Of a DNA stretch of 48,443 nucleotides, positions 34,505 to 42,562 are shown one piece after another. The stretch comes from Acidobacteriaceae bacterium. GTDB taxonomy: Bacteria; Acidobacteriota; Terriglobia; Terriglobales; Acidobacteriaceae. The notes under the pieces were generated by a model. The model searched no databases. It was not told the DNA's origin and was given only the letters and a program-made list of their open reading frames with translations. The stretch covers positions 1-48,443 of the forward strand of contig JANXUC010000019.1 of the NCBI GenBank assembly GCA_025352065.1, given 5' to 3'. Positions within the stretch are counted from its first letter, which is position 1, and every line of letters begins with the position of its first letter. The translations under genes were made by a program, and so were the position numbers.

Positions 34505-35080
34505 ATGATGGCAATCGAACTGGAAGGCATGGCGATTGAGATGCCGCGGGTAACGGGGCATCCGAACCGCGTGGGTTTTCGGGGAGTGTTGACGGTGCTG
34601 GACGAGGCTTCCGATAAGCCACCGGCAGGAGCGCGGGGCCATCGAGTGCTGTTGACTCGGAAGGCCGCGCAGGAAGCGCTTCCGTCACTCCTTGGGATGG
34701 GCGTGGGCTATGCGCCATCGCTCGACCGGCATGACACACGGCGCAAGGTCGGAGTAATTACGCAGGCGGAAATTGTTGGAAAGAATGTGGAACTGAGCGG
34801 GTATTTGTTTGGTAAAGATTTTCCTGAACTGGTAAGGGAGATGAAGAAGGCGGGTGGGAAAGCTGGGACGGGAAGAGGTGAAGTAAATTGCTGGGGCGGC
34901 GCGGCGGGGAGAGTGCCGGTGGCACAAGCGTTGGGCATGTCCTACGAAATTGCCAACGCGCGAATCGCAGATGTGAGAGCGAAGGTTTGGATATTGACGC
35001 ATGTGACGTTTACGGGGGCCGCGATTTTGCGTCGAGACAAAGCGGCGTACGGGAAGACGTGGATCGAGCTGGATCAGTAG
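34505..35080 (+). CDS. Probable prohead maturation protease
   Basis: 191 residues. The location between portal and capsid, and the elements LDRHD (His near 75) and GMSYEIA (Ser near 145), fit a serine-type prohead protease with a His-Ser pair. Overall sequence similarity is low, so this is a position-based call. It has a strong GGAAGAGG-type ribosome-binding site and tandem ATGs at 34505 and 34508. Confidence 0.5.
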   Translation: MMAIELEGMAIEMPRVTGHPNRVGFRGVLTVLDEASDKPPAGARGHRVLLTRKAAQEALPSLLGMGVGYAPSLDRHDTRRKVGVITQAEIVGKNVELSGYLFGKDFPELVREMKKAGGKAGTGRGEVNCWGGAAGRVPVAQALGMSYEIANARIADVRAKVWILTHVTFTGAAILRRDKAAYGKTWIELDQ

Positions 35081-35135
35081 GGATTGGAATGGTCGACCGG
35101 GGAAGAATAGAAGCTACAAATCTGAGGAGGAAACA

Positions 35136-35567
35136 ATGAACGAGGATACAATGCAGGTATTTGCGACAACAGCGGAGCGTTTGGCTGGAGCGGCTGAGGT
35201 TTTGGAACGAGTGTTGGGAAGAATGGAAGCTCAGCAGGAGGAACTCAGCGCTAAGATCGACCGGATAGTGGCAGCAGTGGAGGAGCGAGTCTTGCCGGTG
35301 GAAGATCGAGGCGAGGTCGTGATCGATCAAGAACTGAATGCGCGCGTTGCCGAACTCGAGAGAGCTAACACGGATCTAAAAGCGCAGGCCGCGCGTATGG
35401 CACGCAAAACACTTTCGCCGTTAGTTTCTGCATTGTTAGGGAAGTATGAACATGAGGGCGGCGAAGGTATGGAGTCGGCGGTGCTGGACAAGACTCTTAC
35501 TGCTCTTAGTGTGGAACAAAGAATCGCTGTGAAGGCGGAAATGGCGAGGGCTGGACTGTTGAAATAG
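35136..35567 (+). CDS. Scaffold-protein candidate (coiled-coil)
   Basis: 143 residues. The start is backed by AGGAGG 6 nt upstream. The whole chain is helical with heptad-like Leu/Ala/Glu patterns (ELNARVAELERANTDLKAQA), and the C-terminus is charged. Between protease and capsid genes this is typical of internal scaffolding proteins. An intrinsic terminator follows. Confidence 0.55.
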   Translation: MNEDTMQVFATTAERLAGAAEVLERVLGRMEAQQEELSAKIDRIVAAVEERVLPVEDRGEVVIDQELNARVAELERANTDLKAQAARMARKTLSPLVSALLGKYEHEGGEGMESAVLDKTLTALSVEQRIAVKAEMARAGLLK

Positions 35568-35586
35568 ATTTTGCTCGCGAGGACAC

Positions 35587-35620
35587 AAGGGCACGGCTTC
35601 GGCTGTGCCCTTTGTTTTTT
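35587..35620 (+). terminator. Intrinsic terminator before the capsid gene
   Basis: AAGGGCACGGC (35587-35597), loop TTCG, GCTGTGCCCTT (35602-35612) pair with one G-T wobble, followed by a T-rich run. It splits the scaffold gene from the capsid gene. Confidence 0.85.
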
Positions 35621-35683
35621 GCAAAGTGCGGTTCGCAAGGGGACACGAGATTTTCAGAAGCAACAAAAATAGGAGAGCACAAC

Positions 35684-36655
35684 ATGAACGCAAAGTTTAT
35701 TGATTTGAACGCAGCAGCCGATTTTCTCGCGCCCGGCGCGGTGGAAGTCAATCGCTATCAATCGGAGATTTTCGATATCGTACGACGCCGCGGAGTATTC
35801 GGGCAGCGCGTGCGGCAGACTCCAGCGACCGGTCATCCCTCACGATTTTTTGAGCAGACTGGGATTGTTTCTCCGACAGCTGCTCAAGCATTTGTCGATC
35901 CACGCAACATCACGGCAGTGAACGGGACACCGACGCGAGTGGAACGCAGCTTGCCGTTGAAGGCCTTGGTATCGCAGATCAACTACAACCTGTTCGACAT
36001 GGAAGTGGGAACCCAGCAGGCACAGTTTGCATATCTGCAAGCAAAAGACTTGGCCGATGCAGTGGAAGGCTTGATGCGCACGCACGACGTTGCGTTGTGG
36101 AATGGTAACGACACTTCACTGGCGGCTCCGACAACGCTGCAATATTTCGGTGCGGGTGGGCAGATTGCGGGCGGCGGCAACAACTTCACGATTTCGAATG
36201 CGCAGAGCATTGTCGATAACTTGAAGAGCATTATCGCGCAAATGGTGGCGAGCACGAGCTTCCAGGTTCGTCCCACAGCGATCTATGCAAATCCAGTGCT
36301 GTTGGATTTTATCGACCGCGAACTGAAGACGATCTACAACGTTGTTCTGAATACGACGGAGATCAACGGTGGTCTGCGTGTGAAGGCGCTGTCGACGCAG
36401 GCTGGCGACATTCCGCTGATTCCTGAATGGGCGTTGAGCTACACCGGTACGCCTGGCAGCGGTACGGCTGTGTTTCCTTGCTACATCGTTACCGAAGACT
36501 TGATTGAGTATCACTGGCTCACGGATTCGAATCCGCGAGTATTCCAGCTTGGGCTGCCGGGTAGCTTGCAGTCCCAGTTGGTGGTTGTGAAATTCGGTTC
36601 GGTTGTCGTGAAGGGTGCCAGCTATGCGCACGCGCAGGTAACGATCAACCGCTAA
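35684..36655 (+). CDS. Major capsid protein
   Basis: 323 residues from ATG 35684, with AGGAGAG upstream. Its features (RSLPLKALVSQINYNLF, RTHDVALWNGND, VRPTAIYANP, LRVKALSTQAGDIPL) and location after scaffold match HK97-fold capsid proteins. It is bracketed by two intrinsic terminators, so it probably has its own transcript or depends on read-through. No frameshift or truncation is visible. Confidence 0.8.
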   Translation: MNAKFIDLNAAADFLAPGAVEVNRYQSEIFDIVRRRGVFGQRVRQTPATGHPSRFFEQTGIVSPTAAQAFVDPRNITAVNGTPTRVERSLPLKALVSQINYNLFDMEVGTQQAQFAYLQAKDLADAVEGLMRTHDVALWNGNDTSLAAPTTLQYFGAGGQIAGGGNNFTISNAQSIVDNLKSIIAQMVASTSFQVRPTAIYANPVLLDFIDRELKTIYNVVLNTTEINGGLRVKALSTQAGDIPLIPEWALSYTGTPGSGTAVFPCYIVTEDLIEYHWLTDSNPRVFQLGLPGSLQSQLVVVKFGSVVVKGASYAHAQVTINR

Positions 36656-36664
36656 GTAGAGACG

Positions 36665-36702
36665 GGCCAGCCTCTCGCGATGGGAGGCTGGCCAGATTTT
36701 AT
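36665..36702 (+). terminator. Intrinsic terminator after the capsid gene
   Basis: GGCCAGCCTC (36665-36674), 9-nt loop, GAGGCTGGCC (36684-36693) is a perfect 10-bp stem, followed by ATTTTATT. Confidence 0.85.
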
Positions 36703-36731
36703 TACCGACGAGGGAAAGATTAGGAGTGGCG

Positions 36732-37358
36732 ATGAATTATCTGGCGGCTTCGGAATATGTGGCGTTTGGGTTGGAGGAGGCGACGGATGTGTCGTGGGTG
36801 TCGGCGGCATCCTCGGTGATTGAGGCGCATTGCCGGCGGTCGACGCTGGGGGTGGCGCAGTATGTGGAACGGATTCGTGTGGCGCAGGACCGTTACACGT
36901 TAAGGCTTACGTATCTTCCGCTGGCAGTTGTGTTGCCTGCAACATCGCCGGTAGTAAGTGCGCGCGGCAGATACATCGCTCCGCGAAATATGGAAGGCTT
37001 GCAGGGAAATTTACTGGCCGATGTTGCAGCGGCGTTTGCGCTGCCTGGAACATGGGTGAACCTGCCGCCGTCAGCGATTGACTTTTCGACGGAGAGCGGG
37101 GAGCTGTCGTTGCCGGTGAATGTGTTGGGGCTTGGATTTGGAGAGTTGGAAGTGACGTACACAGCAGGGCTCGACACAATTCCGAATGCGGTAAAGGTGG
37201 CGTGTGCGCAGGTTGTGAAGAATGCACAGGCGACACCCGCGCTCAACGTACACAAGGAGCGTCTAGATCGAATGTATCTGGAATATTTTTCCGACACGCT
37301 GATCGATCAAGTCGTGCGGTCACTGCTGGCGCCGTATGTGGCGCAGAAAGTTGGCTAG
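36732..37358 (+). CDS. Head-tail connector candidate
   Basis: 208 residues from ATG 36732 (TTAGGAG 5 nt upstream; GTG 36726 also possible). Location after the capsid, and a helical N-terminus (SEYVAFGL, SAASSVIEAHCRR), fit an adaptor/connector of the gp6-like family that closes the portal. The C-terminal half is beta-rich. The next gene starts 2 bp after its stop. Confidence 0.55.
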   Translation: MNYLAASEYVAFGLEEATDVSWVSAASSVIEAHCRRSTLGVAQYVERIRVAQDRYTLRLTYLPLAVVLPATSPVVSARGRYIAPRNMEGLQGNLLADVAAAFALPGTWVNLPPSAIDFSTESGELSLPVNVLGLGFGELEVTYTAGLDTIPNAVKVACAQVVKNAQATPALNVHKERLDRMYLEYFSDTLIDQVVRSLLAPYVAQKVG

Positions 37359-37360
37359 CC

Positions 37361-37783
37361 ATGTTGGATATTCCGACACGGGGACCGGGAGTTGGAATTG
37401 CGTTGGCGCGTGCGACGGAAGCGTTGTTGCGGGCTGTTGGCGGGGATGACGTGCAGGTACTGTTTCCCGCGCCTGTTGCGCCTGACGATCCGGGCGTGCA
37501 ACTGGGGTTGGTGGCTCCTGCAGTGAATGAAGTGGTGATTGCACCGGCAGCAGCTCGAAGTCTTTCGTCGCTAAATCACGAAGGGCGGTTGCGGATTCAG
37601 TTTCTGTTCGCAACTTCGGTGGTGGACCCGATTATTCAGTCGCAAGGTTTGGCTTCTGCAGAAGCGTTCTTCAACGGCGCGCTGGGGATTGTGCATCAAG
37701 GGCGGTTGTTGAGGGTTGAACAAGTGGAAGCGGATTTTATCGGGAGCGTTGCGTATCTGTACAAAGTCACGGCGTCGGAGTAG
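37361..37783 (+). CDS. Head-completion or tail-assembly protein candidate
   Basis: 140 residues from ATG 37361, 2 bp after the connector stop. No family was recognised. The N-terminus is glycine-rich and the C-terminus ends with GSVAYLYKVTASE, a beta-strand type typical of small head-tail joining proteins. The call rests on gene order. Confidence 0.45.
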   Translation: MLDIPTRGPGVGIALARATEALLRAVGGDDVQVLFPAPVAPDDPGVQLGLVAPAVNEVVIAPAAARSLSSLNHEGRLRIQFLFATSVVDPIIQSQGLASAEAFFNGALGIVHQGRLLRVEQVEADFIGSVAYLYKVTASE

Positions 37784-37826
37784 AGGAGCTACGGGCTAGC
37801 AGCTTTTGGAATGGAAGGATGCATTC

Positions 37827-38333
37827 ATGCAATTTGCAAAGGACAGTTTTTACGCCGCGTTGCGAGACCGGCTAGCGGTGGTGAATCCAACACGCACGGT
37901 GACGATGAACGGAGCAGTTAGGCCGGCAGTGATCGTGACTCAGAATGAGCCGGTAACCGCGGCATTGCCTCTCCCGCACGCCTTTTACATAGAATGGGGC
38001 GCCGCTCAACTTGCTTCTAGCGAGACAAGTGCTAAGCGACCGTTAGTGGCGTTGGTGTGCCTCCTTTCCTACGGAAGTTCAGGAACGTTGGATGGAGAAG
38101 TGAATCGGGGGCGCGAAATGGGGGCGCTTGATGGCGAGTTGTTTGCGATTTGCTCTCCTGGGAAAACAAACAAGCGCGACCTAACACAGACTCCGGCTGT
38201 CGACCTGGGCAGTTACGTGATTTGGACTAAGCCGCAGATGAAAGATATTCAAACGGACCGGAAGACAGGACTGGCATTGTTTCGCACGGCTGAGGTAACG
38301 GTGTTCTTTTTTCCGGAGGTTGATTGGTCATGA
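37827..38333 (+). CDS. Tail-terminator/minor tail protein candidate
   Basis: 168 residues from ATG 37827 (GGAAGGA upstream; TTG 37806 is an alternative). No family was recognised. Order (after connector genes, before the tail-tube candidate) and a compact alpha/beta composition fit a tail terminator. Its stop overlaps the start of the next gene. Confidence 0.4.
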   Translation: MQFAKDSFYAALRDRLAVVNPTRTVTMNGAVRPAVIVTQNEPVTAALPLPHAFYIEWGAAQLASSETSAKRPLVALVCLLSYGSSGTLDGEVNRGREMGALDGELFAICSPGKTNKRDLTQTPAVDLGSYVIWTKPQMKDIQTDRKTGLALFRTAEVTVFFFPEVDWS

Positions 38334-39322
38334 ACCTAGCGCTGAGAGGAACCATGCAGCCGCTAACGCGGCGAGTGCGGGCGTATTTTGCGCCGGTGGA
38401 CCGGGCGACGGAGACTCCGACGGTATTCGATCCTGCGCGGTATGGGGCGTTTGCGCTGGATACGCCTCCGTCACCGTGGCTGGATTTGGGTTGGATCGAC
38501 AATTTTCAACGGTCTTCACATACGGCGACTGACGCTTTGCGAAGTGGAGCGCGCGGGGCGCCGATGCAGAGTGTACGCGGTGCGCTGGGTGCAGAAGTAG
38601 AATTCGATTTCCGCGAATGGGGCAAGTTGCAGATGGCGTTGGAGGCTGGCTCGCAACACATGAATGTGTTGGCCACAAGCGCGACGGCGACTCCGCAGCC
38701 TTCTGGTGGTGTTTCGATCAGCGCGGTTCCGTTGCTGCTGGGTTCGACTGCGAGTGAATTGCAAGTTGGGGCGGGGGCTGTGGCTCTGTTCGTAATCGGG
38801 AACATTGTAGCGGTGGATTTGGACTACCAGCAACAGACTGGTTATGTGGGGACGGGATTATCGGCGGCGTATGTGCGCAACGCGGCAGATGTGCAACACA
38901 GTGTGGATTATGTGCGAAGGGTGACGTTCAACGTGGGCCGCGTGAGTGGATTGACGACTACTTCGTTGTTGCTGGCGCAGCCGTTGTTGGGAGGAGTTCC
39001 GGCTGGCGGGGCCTCGGTGCAAAAAGTGATTGCGTTTTTGGATCGCGAGGGCGGGTCTTTTTTTCAGGAGTGGTCGGCATTGTTCGTGATGGAGGAGGAA
39101 AACGGGGCGAGGGTCTGTTTCTATTATCCGCGGCTCACACCTCAGAGAAAAACAGGCGTGAGCGGAGTGCAGACGGAGAAGCTCAATTCTGTGGTGGCGC
39201 CCATTGTTGCAGTGACACTGCATGCGGTCTTTCTAGCTCTGCCTGCGACGGATGCTAACGATGGCGAACAGATTCTCTGCTATCGGAGCTTTTTCCCAGC
39301 GGCGTCGGCAGCGCTGTATTGA
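38330..39322 (+). CDS. Tail-tube (major tail protein) candidate
   Basis: 330 residues from ATG 38330, overlapping the previous stop as ATGA; GGAGG is 10 nt upstream, and a TTG at 38324 would have a better spacing. Beta-rich composition, length and position fit a tail-tube protein. The middle contains LDYQQQTGYVGTGLSAAYV, resembling Ig-like inserts. The gene after it is not a tape-measure protein. Confidence 0.45.
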   Translation: MNLALRGTMQPLTRRVRAYFAPVDRATETPTVFDPARYGAFALDTPPSPWLDLGWIDNFQRSSHTATDALRSGARGAPMQSVRGALGAEVEFDFREWGKLQMALEAGSQHMNVLATSATATPQPSGGVSISAVPLLLGSTASELQVGAGAVALFVIGNIVAVDLDYQQQTGYVGTGLSAAYVRNAADVQHSVDYVRRVTFNVGRVSGLTTTSLLLAQPLLGGVPAGGASVQKVIAFLDREGGSFFQEWSALFVMEEENGARVCFYYPRLTPQRKTGVSGVQTEKLNSVVAPIVAVTLHAVFLALPATDANDGEQILCYRSFFPAASAALY

Positions 39323-39357
39323 GCTCGGGGCGAGGAGTCCGTGGATCATCCGCGGAC

Positions 39358-39395
39358 AGCAGATTCCTTAGGGCTGAAGCCCTTCGGAATGACAA
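39358..39395. repeat. 38-bp dispersed repeat inside the phage-derived block
   Basis: An inverted copy of the chromosomal repeat at 15499-15536, with 36 of 38 bases identical. It sits in the 131-bp gap between the tail-tube candidate and the 776-residue tail protein. Confidence 0.85.
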
Positions 39396-39453
39396 ATGGA
39401 GTGGGGGTTTTCCTAACAAGTTCGATTCAAATCCCGAGGACACTGGCGGAATC

Positions 39454-41784
39454 ATGAAATTGACGATTGACAATCTTGATGGACTGGGGCTGATCGACTA
39501 CACGGGAACGATTGAAACGGGCAACGGTCCTGGCATTCATCACAAGCTGCGTGAGCCCAGCCAGTTCCGCACAAGCTTGACGTTGGGAGTTGCAGGGCCT
39601 TTGGTTCCGGTGAGTGGCGGGCGGGTGGTTTTGTCGTGGAACGACGGCACGCCGGCATTTACGGGGCGAGTTTCCGAAGCGCCGTCCTCGGAGTATGCAG
39701 GGTGGGGCGAACGTGGTGCAGTTCTCCGGTATAGCCTGAGAGCTGAAAGCGATGAATTGCTGTTGGATCGCAAAACGCTGCCGGCGTCTAGTGCTTTTGT
39801 AAATAGAACAGCAGGGAATATTGTTCGTCAGATTTCGAACGAACTGGCGCCTGGTGTTTTCGACATGACTCAGGTTGCGGATCTGGACGTGGTTCCGGAA
39901 TATCAAGCGGATCCGCAGAAGAAGTGGTCGGCACATGCGGCGGAATTGGGTGTGCTGGCACGAGGCCGACACTCTGTGAAGAATGGGCAGATTATATTTC
40001 AGGCGATTGGCGCCAACACGTTTGTGCTGGATGAGGCGCTGCCTGGGTTTGCTGCTGATGGGCTCAAGCTGATGGCGCACGGGGGGATTGCGAATGACAT
40101 CACAGTGATCGGTCTGGTCGAGCCCCAGGCTTATGTTACGGATTACTTTGTGGGCGATGGAGTGTCTTTGCATTTCAGTCTTTCGCAGGTGCCCTTTACC
40201 CGTCTCAACTCAGTTGTTCTTGATGAAGAATGGATTGGTACGGCGCTGAATCCGGTTCGCTGGAGAGTGGTCGATCCTCAGAGCGCAGTGAGTGTGAGCT
40301 TGGGGAAGCTGCAAATCAATGGCGGGACCGGGGTGGATGGGCAGACCTTGGTTGACTCTGTGGAGAGTATTGATGCGGGCGGAGCATTGTTTCTGCAGCA
40401 TGGGGACACGAGCTTTTCAGCCAGCAGCAATGGCGTGATTGGCGGGCTCTATGCGGGGGCGGTCAACGTTGCCGGTTGTGCAGCGGGCTTTCGCGTGACT
40501 CCATCGGGAGGGCAGAGTTTGATTCAAGCTTTGGTGAATGGGGCGTTGGTGGGGACCGCGTTGGTGACGCAAGCGGGACATCGCTATGTGTTTGCGACGC
40601 GGATCTACGCGTCGGAGGCGTACCGACGATTACAGACGTTTCATTCTTCCTGGCATCCGGCAGGGGCTGGACGGGGCGGATCGGCCTTTACTGCAAAAGT
40701 GCGAGTTATTTTGGAGGTGCATGATATCGATCCAGCTAACCCTGGATCGTTGGAGGCACCTTCGATTGTGTTGTTCGATGGAGTTGTCGCTAACTTTCCG
40801 GATGCTTGCACTTATTCCCTGGTCAACGTGACTTCGATGCATTGTTCGATTGCGTTCACACGGAGTTTACGAGTCAGCGACGCGCTGGTGCGGAGTGCGC
40901 TGCCAGGGTTTGGATATCGAACGCGACTGACAGGTTCGCCGCTTGAGGGGTCGGAGTGCGCGGTCACGGGGCAGTCGCTGCAGTTCTTTGCGGCATTTGC
41001 TCCCGTGCCGAACGAGCAGATTGTGGTGAAGTACAGAACTCCGGGACGGGCGATTGCGCGAGTAGTGGATGCGGTGAGCATTGCGTCGTTGCAGCGGAGC
41101 GACGACGACGGGACACGCGGAGCGGTGGTGAGTTTGCATCTGCCGGCGCCGCGAACGTCGTCTGATTGCGTGAATGCTGCGGATGCGCTGTTGGATGACA
41201 AAACGCAAGCAGGATGGGTAGGCGAGTATGACACCTGGAGCGATTTTCTGCCAGCTGGTGCGCGAGACATTCTGCCGGGGGATGGGTTGCAGTTGAACGT
41301 GCCATCGCGGGCCGCACAGTTCCTGACGATTGTTCGTGAGCTACTGTTGGATTTTACAGACGTGTTGAACGACCGGGCGCAATACAAGATTCGCTTTGCG
41401 ACAGAAGCTGCGGAGCCGCTGTCGTTTCAGTTTCAGGCCAATGCGCAACGAAAGCTTCCCGACACCGCGATTTTGGTGAAGGACACGACAGTGAACTTGC
41501 CAGCGAGTTTGCTGGCGGCGGAGATCACCAATATCACTTCGACGACGACGACGATGGATGCCGGGCAGGGGTTGCCGGTGGGGTATGGAGTGGAAGTTCG
41601 CCGAAGCGATTTGGGTTGGGGACCAGATAATGATCGAAATCTGATCGGGCGATTCACGACGCAGACGTTTACGGTGGCGCGGTTGGCAAAATCGCAGAGC
41701 TACTTCTTGCGGTTGTACGACGGGTCGAACCCTCCGCAGTATTCGCTGTATTCGGCGCTGCTGCACATTAGTTATCCGTTCTAA
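39454..41784 (+). CDS. Large tail/baseplate-type protein
   Basis: 776 residues from ATG 39454. No single family was recognised. The N-terminal half resembles tail-tip/baseplate hub folds (an early FTGRVSEA strand, then DELLLDRKTLPAS), and the C-terminus (about 690-776) is fibronectin-III-like (AEITNITSTTTTMDAGQGL, SYFLRLYDGSN). A concanavalin-like segment lies near 330-480. By position it would terminate the tail. No tape-measure gene lies between it and the tail-tube candidate. Confidence 0.5.
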   Translation: MKLTIDNLDGLGLIDYTGTIETGNGPGIHHKLREPSQFRTSLTLGVAGPLVPVSGGRVVLSWNDGTPAFTGRVSEAPSSEYAGWGERGAVLRYSLRAESDELLLDRKTLPASSAFVNRTAGNIVRQISNELAPGVFDMTQVADLDVVPEYQADPQKKWSAHAAELGVLARGRHSVKNGQIIFQAIGANTFVLDEALPGFAADGLKLMAHGGIANDITVIGLVEPQAYVTDYFVGDGVSLHFSLSQVPFTRLNSVVLDEEWIGTALNPVRWRVVDPQSAVSVSLGKLQINGGTGVDGQTLVDSVESIDAGGALFLQHGDTSFSASSNGVIGGLYAGAVNVAGCAAGFRVTPSGGQSLIQALVNGALVGTALVTQAGHRYVFATRIYASEAYRRLQTFHSSWHPAGAGRGGSAFTAKVRVILEVHDIDPANPGSLEAPSIVLFDGVVANFPDACTYSLVNVTSMHCSIAFTRSLRVSDALVRSALPGFGYRTRLTGSPLEGSECAVTGQSLQFFAAFAPVPNEQIVVKYRTPGRAIARVVDAVSIASLQRSDDDGTRGAVVSLHLPAPRTSSDCVNAADALLDDKTQAGWVGEYDTWSDFLPAGARDILPGDGLQLNVPSRAAQFLTIVRELLLDFTDVLNDRAQYKIRFATEAAEPLSFQFQANAQRKLPDTAILVKDTTVNLPASLLAAEITNITSTTTTMDAGQGLPVGYGVEVRRSDLGWGPDNDRNLIGRFTTQTFTVARLAKSQSYFLRLYDGSNPPQYSLYSALLHISYPF

Positions 41785-41888
41785 AAAACAACAACAACTT
41801 TGCTTGAGGTCGGGGACGGCTGCTCCTTTTTTCGCACAGAACGCGGAAAAGAGATGGGCAGCCTTGTGTTTTGTTATTGCAGTGAGAT

Positions 41889-41917
41889 CAAGAGCCAGCG
41901 GAGCAAGCTCCGTTGCC
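41889..41917. repeat. Dispersed palindromic repeat, copy 2 (inside the phage-derived block)
   Basis: 28 of 29 bases identical to the repeat at 4234-4262, with the same palindrome CAGCGGAGC-AA-GCTCCGTTG (41896-41915). It lies in the 190-bp gap before the lipoprotein gene. Confidence 0.85.
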
Positions 41918-41974
41918 CACGAACTTTAGCACTTGTGAAATGCAACTCAACCGAAACATAGGAGAAGTAGAAAA

Positions 41975-42562
41975 ATGAAACTCAAGAAATCGATACTTGC
42001 GGGCCTTCTTGCTGTAACCATGTTTGCGACAGCGTGCTCGACCTCCTGGGTGAGTTCCGCTATTGCAATTACAAATGCTTTGCTGCCGGTGGCGGTGAAT
42101 GTGATTCAGCTGGTCACTGCGATGCAGGGATCGGGTGCGAGCACGACGGATGTTGCATTGGCGCAGAAGTGGGCGACTGCTGTGTCGGCGGATCTTACCG
42201 TCGTGCAAACATTGCTAAACCAATACAACACAGCGGCGGCTGCTGACAAGCCAGGCTTCCTCAACAAGCTGCAGGATGCATTGCAGGTGGTCAGTAGTGA
42301 TCTTGGAACGCTGTTGCCTGCGCTGCATATCAGCAACCCGCAGACGCAGGCGAAAGTGACGGCGATGGTTGGGTTGATTGTGGCGGAGGTCAGCGCGATT
42401 GCGGCGCTGGTCAATGCGGCACAGAGGAAGACATCGATCGCTCGCGGTACGCCGAAGGTGATGGGGGCTGCGAGCTTCAAAGCTGCTTACAAGACAGTCG
42501 TAAAAGCGCCGACGGGATATGTGCGGCTGGACGAGGCGACGACTGCGCTGGTCTTGCAGTGA
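41975..42562 (+). CDS. Putative lipoprotein, phage-derived block
   Basis: 195 residues. The N-terminus has a lipoprotein signal ending FATAC (Cys21), with a slightly unusual -3 residue. A hydrophobic stretch follows (AIAITNALLPVAVNVIQLV, about 29-47), and the rest is Ala-rich and helical. AGGAGA lies 9 nt before the ATG. No family was recognised. Its stop overlaps the start of the next gene (GTGA), so it is translationally coupled to the peptidase. A membrane anchoring or lysis role is possible. Confidence 0.55.
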   Translation: MKLKKSILAGLLAVTMFATACSTSWVSSAIAITNALLPVAVNVIQLVTAMQGSGASTTDVALAQKWATAVSADLTVVQTLLNQYNTAAAADKPGFLNKLQDALQVVSSDLGTLLPALHISNPQTQAKVTAMVGLIVAEVSAIAALVNAAQRKTSIARGTPKVMGAASFKAAYKTVVKAPTGYVRLDEATTALVLQ

